This document shows positions 34,597 through 46,127 of a stretch of DNA of 64,000 nucleotides, piece after piece. This DNA is from Poa pratensis (Eukaryota > Streptophyta > Magnoliopsida > Poales > Poaceae), in NCBI GenBank assembly GCA_947311845.1, contig CAMZMU010000012.1:6036750-6100749 (forward strand), given 5' to 3'. Every line of letters begins with the position of its first letter. The stretch's first letter is position 1. The notes beneath the pieces are model-generated. The model had not been told where the DNA came from and did no database searches. It saw nothing but the letters and a program-made list of their open reading frames with translations. Position numbers and translations under genes: made by a program.

Positions 34597-35902
34597 CCTC
34601 CATGTACATCGTCTCCATGTGAGGCATCATTGTGTCGAAGAGGGGCGTCTCATCGTTCATGGAACCTAGCACACAATGAGCGAACACACTAGAGGTAGAG
34701 GGAAAGTTGTTAGCATTCGAAATGGTCTCACAAGACCTATCAACTACCTCTCTCAACTCATGTGGTGTATCACTCATTCCCTCAAAATAGAAACACTCAA
34801 ACTCACATATGGTGGAGGCACTCAACTCACTCTCACACAAGTGGGCTAAGTGGCTCTCAAACTCACATGGGATTGGTGTTATCTCATCATTCAAGCACAT
34901 GAGGGTAGGCTCAGTTTCCTCATCTCCACACGCCTCCAAGGTTGAAGGGACACTCCCATGCTCAACCTTCTCGACCTCATCGCCTCCAAAGATGCATGCC
35001 ATAGTTTGGCCATCCTCATTCAACGCATCCACCAATGTGATAGCATTGCACATGCTCACCTCCGTGGTCGAAGGGAAAATCCCATTCTCGACCATCTTCT
35101 TGTCGCCCTCATCTCCATTTGGGCACTCCCACATCATGTGACCATTGCCATCGCATATTGGACACGAGAGATTGGGACATTCTCGTGGACCATGGTCTTG
35201 GCCTTGGCAATTGTCGCATATGCGTTCTTCGTCATGCCATATGGGAGTCCAAGTGTCTCGGCGATCTCTAGGGTGAGGTGGTGGCGAAGGAGTGCGTTCA
35301 TGGCGTCCACCATTTGAGCGATGAAGCTCTTGATGTTCATTCATTTGGTACGCTCGAGGAGGAGGTCGTTCTTGTCGAGGTTCATGATGTCCATGACGAT
35401 CGCGTTGTTGTGGTGGTGGTGATGGTAGGCGGTCATGATGTTCCCCATTTGGGCGTTGACGCTCTTGATGCGCGTTGTCATTGTTCACGCTAGGAGAACA
35501 TGGATGTTCCACGTGAAGACGATGTCGTTCATGACCGTCGCGCCTTGGGTTATCTTGAAGATCTTGTTGTGGTTCACCTTGACGAGGACCATGACGCGTA
35601 TGCCTTGATTGTGACGACCTTGAAGTGTGCCTTGTGCGGCGCGAGCTTGGAGAAGAGCGATGTTGCACAAGGTTGTTGATAGCTTCGGTCACTCGCTCCA
35701 TAGACGCTTCTTGCGCATGCATGCGGTTGTTGAAGTTGGCTTCTATAGCTTGACAACGTCGTTCATAGTGGCATAAGCCATCACGAAGAAGGTGTCCAAT
35801 ACAAACGAACTCGTCAAGTGTAACATAGGCATGATCACCTTGAACTTCACCATGGTTTTCCTCTTCCGAGCTTGAGCTTCCGTTTGTACTTCCCCTAAAC
35901 AT
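34565..35902 (-). CDS. Element N ORF1: gag-like protein with two CCHC zinc knuckles
   Basis: 445 residues from the ATG at 35902 (MFRGSTNGSSSSEEE). The frame stays open upstream to 36013, but that part lies in leader sequence. The N-terminal third has a helical stretch around HLLRDGLCHYERRCQAIEAN, a Ser/Arg/His-rich middle (RRTRHTSRSSQSRHTRHG) and repeated RHERTPSPPPHPRDR-like segments. Two adjacent CX2CX4HX4C knuckles follow, CDNCQGQDHGPREC and CPICDGNGHMMWEC, which bind RNA in gag nucleocapsids. The rest is acidic. It probably packages element RNA. There are no internal stops, in keeping with the near-identical LTRs. Confidence 0.8.
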   Translation of the reverse strand: MFRGSTNGSSSSEEENHGEVQGDHAYVTLDEFVCIGHLLRDGLCHYERRCQAIEANFNNRMHAQEASMERVTEAINNLVQHRSSPSSRRTRHTSRSSQSRHTRHGPRQGEPQQDLQDNPRRDGHERHRLHVEHPCSPSVNNDNAHQERQRPNGEHHDRLPSPPPQQRDRHGHHEPRQERPPPRAYQMNEHQELHRSNGGRHERTPSPPPHPRDRRDTWTPIWHDEERICDNCQGQDHGPRECPNLSCPICDGNGHMMWECPNGDEGDKKMVENGIFPSTTEVSMCNAITLVDALNEDGQTMACIFGGDEVEKVEHGSVPSTLEACGDEETEPTLMCLNDEITPIPCEFESHLAHLCESELSASTICEFECFYFEGMSDTPHELREVVDRSCETISNANNFPSTSSVFAHCVLGSMNDETPLFDTMMPHMETMYMEDVDDPMFISK

Positions 35903-36013
35903 TTTCTCAAGATCAAGTGAGATATGTGGTAAAGAAAAACCAAGACAAACTATATCCCAAGTATAATGTGGCTTGAGAGGAGAGTATCCAGTTCTAACAC
36001 CCAACACACACAC

Positions 36014-37060
36014 TTATGAGGATAGGAAGGTATGACGTGGCAAACGAAACAAACAAACCCGCGACAAGTATATTGTCAAAGGTAGAGAAAATCCACAATG
36101 ATCAAATTACCAAAGAAACTCCAACCACAAAGTATCAAGAAACACACACAAAAGCGAATGATGGGGTTGGGCAACCAAGAGGGCGAGCACTCGAAGATAG
36201 GCAACCTAACGAAGACTACGTGCTCAAATGTCACCCAACACAAGAGGGACGCTAGCTCAATTGCTTTTTGTGGGCAACGGATTTGCACAAGAGTTAACAC
36301 TCACACTCACTTTGGCGGTCTTAGCTTTGTCGCAACCTACAAGAGATGAGACTTGGCACCACTTGATTCTTTTCTTTTCTCTTTTTTTTTTTGATTTTTA
36401 CTTTTTGACGATGATTCCTTCTCTTTTGCTAGTGCCAAGCTCTCTAACGATACACACTCGCCAATACTTTGAAGACAAACACTCAACACGTGCAATGCCT
36501 CGCAAGATCACCGAGCTAGTCCAATAGGTTAAATTGCGCGAAAGGAAGAAGGGCTCACAACGGAAATGATGGTGGGGGAAATGTCGAGTCCTTGGTGGCG
36601 TCGTTGCTTGGCGTTGATGATGCGTGGCTGCGAAAGCTTGTAGATGTCGTAGACGTAGAGCACACCAAGAAAGGACTCAAACCAAAGAGGAAATGCCAAA
36701 ACGAACCGAGGAGAAAGAAAAATTTCTGCAAAAATTGGCCCTGGAGGTAGTACCGCTTAACCCGGCGGTAGTACCGCTGCAGTTGAATCTGCTCGAGTTT
36801 GACTCGATTTTGGGGAATTTGGGGTCCAAAATTTCCTCGAATCCGTGGGAAATTGGCAAAATTAAGGCTAGGGAACGCAAACAAAGGTGGAGGGGGTCCT
36901 AAAGCAACAGATCCATGGACAAAAACTACCAAAAACGCAACAAATCGACAGATCGGCTCGAATCAAGGCAAGGCTATTTTTGGTGGAAATTTTCGAATTT
37001 CTCAAAAACGAAGAAAAATTTGGTGGATTTTGATGGAAACACAAATCAAATCCGTGTCAA
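36014..37060 (-). other. Element N 5' internal leader
   Basis: Untranslated-looking region between primer site and ORF1. It carries one CGGCGGTAGTACCGC motif pair near 36745-36780, the same palindrome that is clustered in the LTR. No further gene seen. Confidence 0.6.
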
Positions 37061-37078
37061 CCTAGAGCTCTGATACCA
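37061..37078 (-). other. Primer-binding site of element N (initiator Met tRNA)
   Basis: Minus strand TGGTATCAGAGCTCTAGG, two bases after the 5' LTR end. The first 12 bases are the standard complement of plant initiator-methionine tRNA, used to prime minus-strand DNA. Confidence 0.9.
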
Positions 37079-37080
37079 TA

Positions 37081-38203
37081 TGATGCGGGTAGGTCCCGAT
37101 TTTCACGGATTTGTACGGAGGAAAGGATGAACACGAAGAACACGCGAAGAACGAAGAACACAAAAGAGGGGAAATCAAACACACAAGGGTAAATAGCAAG
37201 TAGCAACCCGGCAAGACTCGATTGGTAACAAATCCCCGAGGGCAGCCCCCAATCCTCCTCTCCCAAGCACACCTTACTCTTAGGATTGTTTGTCCAATTG
37301 GTCAATCCAACCAATCCAACCTAGCCACCTAAAGATGGAAGATTAGCAAGTAATCGCAACTACAAGCGGAGCCTTGGTATCCACGCAGGGATCTTCTCCT
37401 CAAGAGGAGGCCTTGGTTCATCTCCACATGTGGAGGTCTTGATTCATCTCCATAGGAGGAAAGAGACACTTTGAGAAGAAGGAGCAAGGCTCTACTTTAG
37501 TTCCCAAATCATAGTCTAACCCTAGATCTAGTCCAAGGAGTACTATTTATAGTCTAGATCCAAAACGAGGCGAAAGGATAAGGTTACACGGGTCCTGTCC
37601 CGAACTCATGCCCGCACTGGCGGTAGTACCGCTGGGTTAGCCGGTGGTACCGCTGGTGCGGGCAGGCGTCGCTGCTCCCCACGTCGCCGGTACCAGTTGG
37701 TACCGCTACTGGTGCCGCTGGCGGTACCGGACGTCGCGTCCGAAGCGCCGTTTTGGCGGTAGCTGGGGCGGTAGCACCGCCGACGTGGGGGTCGCCCGTC
37801 CCACGTCCCCGGTACCGACCGGTACCGCTGCCGGTGCCGCTGGAGGTACCGCCGGCGTGGGTTGAGGCCTTGCTGACTGGGCCAGGGGCGGTAGTACCGC
37901 TTAACCCGGCGGTAGTACCGCCGCCTGGGATTTCTTCTTCCTTCATCTTGTCGCTTCCTCCTCCTCTTCCACGCGTACACCTTGGATGATCTTGAGTCTT
38001 GGGCTTCCTTGGCATCTTCCCGGATGTTCGTACTCGCCAAGTGGTACCTAGCATGGCAAAGGGGTAGACGCTCACGTAGTATACCATCCAAAGGGGCACG
38101 GAATGAGTTCTCATAGAGGAAGGAGTTCACCTTTGAGCTTAATGACGACTTGACATATGTTCGGTTGCTTGGCATGGTGATGGTCCTAGGTTGGGCTACA
38201 TCA
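37081..38203 (-). repeat. 5' LTR of element N
   Basis: 1123 bp, identical to the 3' LTR except for three base changes and one extra G, as read by eye. Confidence 0.93.
37543..37552 (-). promoter_or_regulatory. TATA box in the 5' LTR of element N
   Basis: Minus strand CTATAAATAG in the middle of the LTR, in the right orientation to drive ORF1 and ORF2. The 3' LTR has the same box at about 32274-32283. Confidence 0.75.
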
Positions 38204-38208
38204 GGCAG

Positions 38209-39137
38209 GCGGCGCCAGGACCGGCGCCTCGGACAGTGCCTTCTTGAGCTCGGCGAAGGCCGCGTCTGCTTCGTCCGTCCAGACGAATTTGCCGGTTTTC
38301 TTCAACAGGTGGTACAGGGGCAGGGCCTTTTCGCCAAGCCGGATGATGAACCGGCTCAGCGAGGCCAGGCAGCCAGCGAACTTCTGGATGTCTTTTAGCC
38401 CGGTTGGCCGCTCCATGCCCTCGATGGCGGCGATCTTGTCTGGGTTGGCCTCGATCCCTCACGCGGAGACGAGGAAACCGAGTGGCTGGCCAGCCGGTAC
38501 TCCGAAGACGCACTTGGTTGGGTTCAGCTTCATCTGGAACCGGCGCAAGTTGGCGAAGGTTTCTCTCAGGTCGTCGATGAGGGTGCGGCGCTCTTTGGTC
38601 TTGATGACGATGTCGTCGACGTAGGCGTGGGCGTTGCGCCCGATCTGGTCGCCCAGACACTTCTGCATGCACCTCTGGTAAGTGGCGCCGGCGTTTTTCA
38701 GGCCAAACGACATGACCGTGTAGCAAATGCTCCGAAGGGCGTGATGAATGCGGTCTTCAGGTGGTCATCCGGGTGGAGCTTGATCTGGTTGTAGCCGGAA
38801 TACGCGTCCAGGAAGGACAGGTAGTCGCAGCCGGCGGTGGAGTCTATGACTTGGTCGATGCGTGGCAAGGCGAAGGGATCCTTGGGGCACACTTTGTTGA
38901 GGCTGGTGTAGTCGATGCACATGCGCCAGGTGTTGTTTTTCTTCATCACCAGGACTGGGTTGGCCAGCCAGTCCGGGTGGTACACTTCCATGATGAAGCC
39001 CGCGTCGAGTAGCCGGGCGATTTCTTCTCCGATTGCTCTTCTCCTCTCTGAAACGACGGAGAGGTTGCTTCACCGGTCTAGCATCCGGCTTGACGTGTAA
39101 AGAGTGCTCAGCGAACTCCGTCGGTACACCTGGCATG
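38209..39137 (-). pseudogene. Element E reverse transcriptase
   Basis: Minus-strand segments in order: [87 protein letters not shown] (catalytic YVDD) and FAGCLASLSRFIIRLGEKAL. A shift near 38710 and another near 39000 break the frame, and an internal in-frame end occurs at about 38458. Element N cuts the C-terminal side. Confidence 0.9.
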
Positions 39138-39257
39138 TCTTTTGGAGACCATGCGAAGATGTCCCGATTCTCACGGAGGAATTCGATGAGCTCGCCTTCC
39201 TATTTGTCGCTGAGGGTGTTGCCGATGGTGAGGAACTTCCCGTCCGGCTTGCTTGCG

Positions 39258-39781
39258 TCAAGCGGAACCTGCTTGCTGTCTTTCTTGGCTTGAAACTGCG
39301 TCTCGCCCGACTGCTTCTTTGCAGCCGGTGCTGCCGGGTGCTCGGCCGCTACGGCGCGTGATCTCTTTGAACTCTTCAGCCGCTACCAGCGACTCGGCGA
39401 GCTTCGAGCCGGCCGAGGCGCATGCCATGGAGCGCTTGAAGTCGCCGGCTACGGTGATGATGCCGCTCGGGCCCGGCAGCTTCATCTTCAGGTAGCCGTA
39501 GTGGGGTACGGCCATGAATTGAGCGAGAGCCGGGCGGCCCAGGATGGCGTGGTAGGGGCTGCGGTGGTTCACCACCTCGAAACAGATGCTTTCACGGCGA
39601 AAATTTTTCTTGTCTCCGAAGACGACGTCCAGCCGGACGGTGCCGATTGGTGTGCAGGACTGCCCGGCACGATGCCGTGGAAGATCGTCCGGCTGCGATT
39701 CATCCGGGCCTCGGTTATCCCCAGCTTGTCGGCGGTGTCCTTGTACAGGATGTTGATGCTGCTTCCTCCGTCGATGAGCAC
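39258..39781 (-). pseudogene. Element E aspartic protease
   Basis: MLIDGGSSINILYKDTADKL holds the retropepsin active-site triad region (D-G-G/S). Downstream, HAILGRPALAQFMAVPHYGY and LKMKLPGPSGIITVAGDFKR are typical of the protease end in Tat-like polyproteins. The two parts are in different frames, joined near 39575. Confidence 0.85.
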
Positions 39782-42272
39782 TCGGGAGAAGGTGACGGCG
39801 AACTCTTGCTCGGTGACGAAGGTGGGGTCCAGGAGCAGCTGTAGCCCCCGGGATTCGGCATGATATCCGGGTGGTCGCCGGGTCCGAAGGAGATGGGCTG
39901 GTTTGCCCAGTCCATCAGCTGCTGGACGGCGGGGACGACTGCGTTCACCTCTGCGACGCGCAGCCGCTGGCTGCGCTTGTCGTTGCGCTCGATGATGGAG
40001 ATGACGTACGCGGCGTCCTTGTTGGGGTACATGTCGCGAGATGTGCCGGCTGCGGCAGCCGGCTGTCTTGGGCGCTCATTGCGCTGGTTGTTGCCTATGT
40101 TGATGCCGCCTTGGGGAGGGGGTGGGCCGGGTGCTGGAGGCGGCGGACCCTCTCCGCGCTGCAGACGGAGAGTCCAGCTGCAGCGCGCCGTCGTATGGCT
40201 GGCTGGCTTCCCGGTGACGCTGTGGTACCGGCACGGGCCGTTCATCATGTCCTCGAACAGGTATGCTGGCTTCGCCCACTGGCGGTCCTCGTATCGCCCT
40301 TCTGGCTTGTTCCACTGGCGGGGATTCCGGTTCCCACCGTCATCGCCAGCCGGTTGGCCGGCTTCGGTTGCGTTGACGGCACGGTTCTCGTACCGCCCGT
40401 CTGGCGCGCCGCTTCTCTTCCGGCTGTCTCGATCTCGATCGTCGCGGCGGTCGCGGTTGTCGCGGTTGCCTCCATTGTCCCGGATGTCGCGGTTGCCTCG
40501 GTTGTCGTTGCTGGGGCCGCCTGCTCTCTCGCAGCGGCTTTTCTTGGGCCTGCCGGCTCCATCTATCTGCATTGGGATTCTCATGGCGGAGTCGGCCGTG
40601 GCGTACTTGTCTGCTATGGTCATGAGCTCCGCCATGGACTTTGGCTCGTCTAGGAGCAGCGCGTGCTTGAGCATCGTGCCCTCCCGGCAGCCGTTGATGA
40701 AGAAGCCGACCGCCTGGATGTCGTGGACTCCCTCGCAGGTGTTGCGCAGGGTTGACCATTTCTCAGGTAGTCGCGGTCGGACTCGGTTTTGCCCTGGGTG
40801 CAGCTGGCTAGCTGGCGAGGGCGAGCCGGGCGCTTGTAGGTGCTGGAGAAGTTCCTGACGAAGACCTGCTGGAAGTCCAGCCAGGAGTTGATCGATCCAT
40901 CCGGCAGGCTGTTGAGCCATGTGCGAGCTGAGTCCTTCAGCATGAGTGACACGTAGCGCACCGCTACGCGCTTGTTGCCGCCTGCGATGGAGACGGCGGT
41001 GACGTAGTCGGATAGCCAGTCCTCTGGCTTCGTGCTTCCGTTGTACTTGGGCGTGTCGCGCGGGGGAGAAGTTCCGCGGGAAAGGCTCTCTTGCGATGCG
41101 AGGTCCGAAGCACCGGTGGACCTCGCCCTCCTCTTCTTCGAGCCGGCGGGATTTCTCCAGGGCGTCGAGGCGGTCACGGGCGTCGGGGCCGAACGTCGGG
41201 CCTAGATCTCCCAGCCGGTCGTGGACGCTTCCCCTGCGGGCAGCCGGCGGGTCGGGGTAGTTGTACTGGCCTTCGCCGGCAGCCGGCGCGTGTTGTAGTT
41301 CTGGCCGCCACCGGCAGCCGGCGCGTTGAAGCGAGTTGGTCTGGAGTTGATGTGCGTGCGCGATTTCCACCCGGCTGGGGGGCTTGTGGCGACGACGCCT
41401 GGCGGTCACCTCGAGTTGCGCCGGGTGGAGGGGCTCCAGGTGGGGGGTGGGAGGGGGCGAGTTCATCGCGGACGCGGCCTGGTTCTGGCGAAACTGGTGA
41501 TCGGCTGTGTCGAGGAGGTCCTGGACGCGCTGTTGCTGCGCGCGTAGCTCTTCCCCCTCCAGGTTGGGCAGTTCTGCTGCGGCGGCGCGTGCTGCCTTCA
41601 TGTTCTTCGCGGGGAGCTGTAGACGGGTCGACGAGTAGGCGGTGCTCCGGCTGGTCCAGCCGGCTCGGCGTCGGCAGCCGGTCCTCCTGCCATCTCGTTG
41701 GCGAGGTTGCGCCTGACGTTTCCCCGCGGGTTGGGCTCGACGGCGACGGGGGTGAAGCCGTGGGCGAAGTTGTACTCGCGGACCTGCTTCCATGCGGCGA
41801 TGCGTCGCTGCGACGCCGTGCGCACTGCTGAGGAGGCGCTGGCGTGCTTGCTCGAGGAGAGTAGCGGCCTGCGCGGGGTCCGCGTCGGCGGCGATGGGTG
41901 TGACCAGGCCCTGGAGCATAGCCTGGACGGAGTCGACGGGGGCGTGCTGCTGGGTGCTCGCGACGTCGGACACCATAACTTCCGCGTAAACGCGGGTCTC
42001 GGTGCTGCTCTCGCAGCCGGCCGTCTCCTCGGGGAAACGGTCGACGCAGCGCTGGATGTTGGCGGGGTAGGCGGGCGCGAGGGCGATGTAGACGCGGTGC
42101 TCGCCGAAGTGCAGGACAGTGCCATCCTCGGGAAGGCGGAGCCGGCGAAGCAGTTCGCGTTGTCGTTGACGAAGTCGATGGAGCCGAACGTCGAGACGAG
42201 GCCGGAGGCGACTCGCTCGCCGAGACGGCTGCGGGATCCCTGGCGGAATGTGACTCCGGCTGCTGCCATCTG
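39782..42272 (-). pseudogene. Element E gag
   Basis: A start near 42265 (MAAAGVTFRQGSRSR) leads into a poorly conserved N-terminal part. The capsid-like core is DWLSDYVTAVSIAGGNKRVA, LMLKDSARTWLNSLPDGSI and DFQQVFVRNFSSTYKRP near 41100-40850. After a shift it continues with MLKHALLLDEPKSMAELMTI and a long Arg/Asp-rich stretch, then CRYHSVTGKPASHTTARC, a nucleocapsid-like knuckle. At least two frame changes are needed. Confidence 0.8.
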
Positions 42273-42288
42273 CCCCACGGTGGCGCCA
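42273..42288 (-). other. Primer-binding site of element E
   Basis: Minus strand TGGCGCCACCGTGGGG, starting two bases after the 5' LTR end. TGGCGCC-type sites are common in plant Gypsy elements. The priming tRNA was not determined. Confidence 0.7.
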
Positions 42289-42290
42289 AA

Positions 42291-43296
42291 TGACGTGGTG
42301 TGGAACACGGCATATGCCACGGGGTGGCTAAGATAGGAATGGGGGCAGCGTTCTACAACATCGGCACCCGCAGGGATTGCGCCGGAGCGCGGACACGGGA
42401 AGTACCCAGGTTCGGAGCCCTCCCGGAGGAGGTAACACTCCTACTCCTGCTTGATCTCTCTATCATCGGTGGACATAGTACAGAGTTGCTCCTTGAGCTG
42501 TTCGGTGAGCTTTCCATGGCTCGGGTGTGGGGAGGAAGAAGTATGAGGCGACCCCTTCTACTTGGGCACCAGACAGCCTTATATAGGCCTGGCTGTCTGG
42601 CTTACAGGCGGGGCCGGCTGGTCCGCGCCAGCCGGCCGGTGTCGGCTACAGGGGTGTTTCTCCGTGACGCCATATGTCCGCGGTACAGTGTGCTACGCTT
42701 CGCACAGTCGAACTCCATAGCCGCGTAGGAGGTGTCGGGATAGGTCTGTCGTCGTGGACGGCTGACCGGTTGCGGCGCCGGACGACCCCGCCGACCGGGC
42801 AGTCGGCACCTAAGATCTTGTCGGGCGCTGGGCAGCGCTCCGTGTCTCCCGCCTGTCGAGGCTTCTGGGCACTGTGGGAGACGTAGGGCTAGGCCTCGTT
42901 TTAGCCCACGCCTGGGCGACGTCGAGGGCATACCGGGAACGTCCCCGGCATCCGCCCAACACGGGCCCTTGTCTTTCGCTCGTCGTGGGAGTGCGGCAGC
43001 CGGTCATCCGGCTGGCGAGCAACCGAATCCGGCTGCTACCGTTGACCTCAGTCGCATAAGGCGGGTGTTGCTTGTCGTTATCTGTTTGTCTCTGGGAACT
43101 GTGCTGATGACGAGTCTGCAGTTCCTCTTGCCCGCGCCGCTCGGCTGTGCCTCGACTGGCTAGATGGAGTCCGGCTGCGCTCGGGGTTGACGGGCTCGGC
43201 TTAGCCGGACAGCTGGAGGCGGCCGGGCACTTGAATTTGCGTTTCACTCGGGATCTTCTGTGGGCCTTTGGGTACCCGGGTTTTATCCCCATGTCA
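42291..43296 (-). repeat. 5' LTR of element E
   Basis: 1006 bp, same limits as the 3' LTR. A minus-strand TATA box CTATATAAGG lies at 42577-42586 and should be the element promoter. Confidence 0.9.
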
Positions 43297-43309
43297 ATCC
43301 CCTACCTTT

Positions 43310-45926
43310 ATGGCGAAGGGGAACAAGAGGAAGGGCGCTGGAAGCGTACCGGCGAGACGGGTTGCTTCCGCCCGCGGAGGAGCTGCCAACGCGCATCCCT
43401 GGGAACGAGGTAAGCCCGCAACCCCGGGCTGGCGAGCGTGTGTGCTTTCACGATTTCGTGAACAGGGGACTCTCCTTCCCCATTCACGATTTCATGCGAT
43501 GTTTGATGTATGCCTACAAGGTTCAGCTGCACGACTTTTCCCCAATTCTCTTTTGCACATTGCGTGTTTTATCGCGCTCTGCGAGTGTTTCTTGGGGGTG
43601 CATCCCCACTGGGGATTATGGAAGAAAATCTTCAATGTGAAGAGGAACGCCGGTCCCAGCGGCTTGTACGCTGTTGGAGGCTTCAACATCCAGTCTTGCT
43701 AGGAAGTCGACTACTTCGACCTGAAGCAAGTTGATTCTGCCGAAAACTAGAGGAAGAAGTGGTTCTATTTCAGCACCCAGCAAGATGGCCTACCGGACTT
43801 TGATACCCACGCGACTCTGGAGAAGACTCGCGCTTGGCTCCATCAGACCACGCCCACTGAAGAAGCGGAGGCAAAGCCCTTACTGGCCATGGTCGCGGAG
43901 CTTATGAAGACTGCGGGTCACGAAGTCAGCGGCCTGCATTTGATTTCAACTTTTATCAAGAGGGGCGTACAACCTTTGCGGGTGCGGGCACACCCACTGT
44001 GGCAGTTCCAGGGTGCCCACGACCCGACGCGCCTAACCCCTGAAGAGCCTTTGCTATCCAAGAGGGATGTGGAGACTCGAGTGCGGTCAGTGACCAAACT
44101 GACTGCGAATGATCCATGTCCTCTTGAATGTCCGGTTGACGCGTACGATAACGAGCATCCGTTGCCCGAGGTAGGTTTCTATCTTCTTGTCCTTTCTTTT
44201 ATTGCAAAAATTTGGCTTCTGAATTGCTTTTGATTTCTGCGTACAGGGCCACCCTTCTTTCCGATGCCTTCCTTCTTTACCCGAAGATGGAAGGTCTTCG
44301 GAGGTGGAGGTTTTGCTGGCTGAGCTGGAGAATGACGAGATCTCTCTTCCCCCGCCCACACGCCAACTGACGCGGGCTTAGACCCTGAGGAGGAGGAGGA
44401 GGAAGAGGTGATCGTCAAGAAACGCCGCATGAGCAAGACCACCTCTACTGTCGCCAGCTCGTGCATCGAGCCTCAATCGAACGAGCATGACGATGACAAC
44501 TCGGGCTCGTCATCACCCGATGTGAGGGAGCCCTTGGCAGCGAGTCCTCTGCGCATGGCTCTTCCCGAAAGTGCTTCGGATTTCGGCACACTTCTGAACT
44601 TCGACAGTCTTGTCGGTGCGGATGATGAAAGGTACGCCTTTTTGTTCCTGCTTTGCCTCCATGTGCTGCATTATCGTTGCAGTTTGTGATTTTGGTTTTG
44701 CTCTTCAGTCCAGAGAGGGACAACACTCCTCCAGTCGAGGCTCCTTCGACTGTGCTGGAGGTGACTCCTGCATATTCAACTGGCGAAGCAGCCCGAGCGG
44801 AGCCGCACTCGACAGTTGATGTGAGTGCACCTTCTATCCCTCCGGAGTATGCGCCTTCTTCCTCGGGTGCTGCCACGCCGATGCAGTGTGATCATGTAAG
44901 TCTATTTCTTTTGCTTTTATCGGGTGCGCGATAGCGCTCACGATGGGAGTAGCCCTCGAGTCTATAGGCAACTAGGATAGTTGGGTATAGACTCAAGAGC
45001 ATTTTGCGTTTCATTCCTTGTGTTTTGCTGAAAATTTCTTTTTGCAGCCCGTTTTCCGCCTCATGGTGGAAACATGCTCTTCATAAGTGCACCTAGAGCA
45101 GGAGCGAGACCAGCTTCGAGCGAAGGCGGAGCAGCTGGAACGTAAGCGTTTTCCTGTCTTTTAATGATCTGTTTTCACTGTCCTAAGCTTATCATCCGAA
45201 GTATGTATTCTCCACAGGGGACCAAAAAGTTGCGCTGACCCGCGTAGAGGAGCTCGAAAAGGAGCTGAAATCTCAGCAGGCCAGCACCGAGCGCATGCTC
45301 AAGGGGGTGATGGACCGCGAAGGACTTCAGATTGAATGACTCCGCGCGCTATCTGATGTTATGGGAGGTATGTTTTGTCCTTGTGCTATCTGAGATTGGG
45401 AGTAATTGGCCCTGTGCTTGTCTAACTTTGCCTCTACGCTTTAACAGGCGCGATTGGCGTAGACGCTACTTCTGAAGGAGGAGGTGACTCGCTTGAGGGC
45501 GTTGTTGGTGCCTTCGACCTGCTGTGCGCCCAAGTGAAGGACTCCCTGGACAAGTCGAAGTGCGCCCTTGCTGCCATTTACATGAGCGTCTTCCCGCGAG
45601 GCTCTCCTCCTTCCTCTCTTGATGAATTGTCCAAGCTCTTCAGACCCGGGTCGTCGACTCTGGCGGATTTCGCCCGCACCCAAATGGTATGTGGCTCGGA
45701 GTCCCGCCTTCATGTTGATGCTGATGCACGGAATTACCGGCGACTACGAGAAGGTCGTGGCCGGTTTCCGAAGAAGTCCGAGCTGAGGACAGTTCCCATG
45801 AGTGCCAACAAAGAGCGAGGTGCGCAGCTAGCCAAGGATACGGTAGCGATGATGGAGAAGCGCGCTGCCGATGTCGCCGAGCGTACTGCTCGTGGTGCTA
45901 GGGCTAGGTCTGAGTCGACCTCTTAG
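43310..45926 (+). pseudogene. Antisense 'putative gypsy type transposon' gene of element A, several exons, broken
   Basis: The ATG at 43310 opens MAKGNKRKGAGS. After a frame change the conserved domain reads AEELPTRIPGNEV, VCFHDFVNRGLSFPIHDFM and, in another frame, FIALCECFLGVHPHWGLWKK. Stops interrupt near 43700 and 43750. Later exons with GT/AG borders encode the rest of the domain (FIKRGVQPLRVRAHPLWQF), an acidic basic-tailed segment (EEVIVKKRRMSKTTS), coiled coils (RVEELEKELKSQQASTERML) and a C-terminal block ending ARSESTS at 45926. It is the same gene type as in element E but clearly different in sequence. Its promoter side is separated by the 19.8-kb insertion of E. Confidence 0.7.
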
Positions 45927-46127
45927 GTAGTGAGATCGACCCTGTTATGCTTTTGATTCTTGTAATGAACCGTGGTACCGTATGAGGCTTTTTTGCGAAT
46001 GTTAGCCTACTTATGTGTCCTTTCTGCTGTGATTGTTCGTCTGACGTTACCAGCCCCCGAGTCTGTTGGATAGGGGGTGATATCTATTTCTTCATTGCTC
46101 TTATGTCTCGAGCTGTTTTTGTGTAGC

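Larger units (their letters stand above)
31812..38203 (-). mobile_element. Element N: young non-autonomous LTR retrotransposon, TSD GGCAG
   Basis: It inserted into the pol gene of element E; GGCAG lies at 31807-31811 and 38204-38208. The minus-strand 5' LTR (38203-37081) is followed by a perfect initiator-methionine tRNA primer site, two overlapping ORFs, a G-rich polypurine tract and the 3' LTR. LTR lengths are 1123 and 1122 bp with three substitutions and one single-base indel by eye. No protease, polymerase, RNase H or integrase motif is present, so enzymes must come from another element. I do not know the family name. Confidence 0.93.
23515..43296 (-). mobile_element. Element E: complete Tat-like Gypsy retrotransposon with antisense gene, TSD ATCCC
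   Basis: Both LTRs are present and ATCCC flanks the whole (23510-23514 and 43297-43301). Minus-strand order is 5' LTR, primer-binding site TGGCGCCACCGTGGGG (42273-42288), gag, protease, reverse transcriptase, RNase H, integrase, polypurine tract (from 24516) and 3' LTR. A spliced antisense gene occupies 24863-28363 on the plus strand. Without nested element N (31812-38203 plus its duplication) it is about 13.4 kb. By eye the LTRs differ at about 44 of 1000 positions, mostly transitions. Confidence 0.92.

Noticed and set aside
37061..37078. tRNA-like match
   Set aside because: It is only the 18-bp primer-binding site of a retrotransposon; no cloverleaf surrounds it.
39860..40858. 332-codon plus-strand ORF
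   Set aside because: It lies opposite the gag gene of element E, whose recognisable gag motifs are on the minus strand; the plus frame is Arg/Ser/Pro-rich noise.
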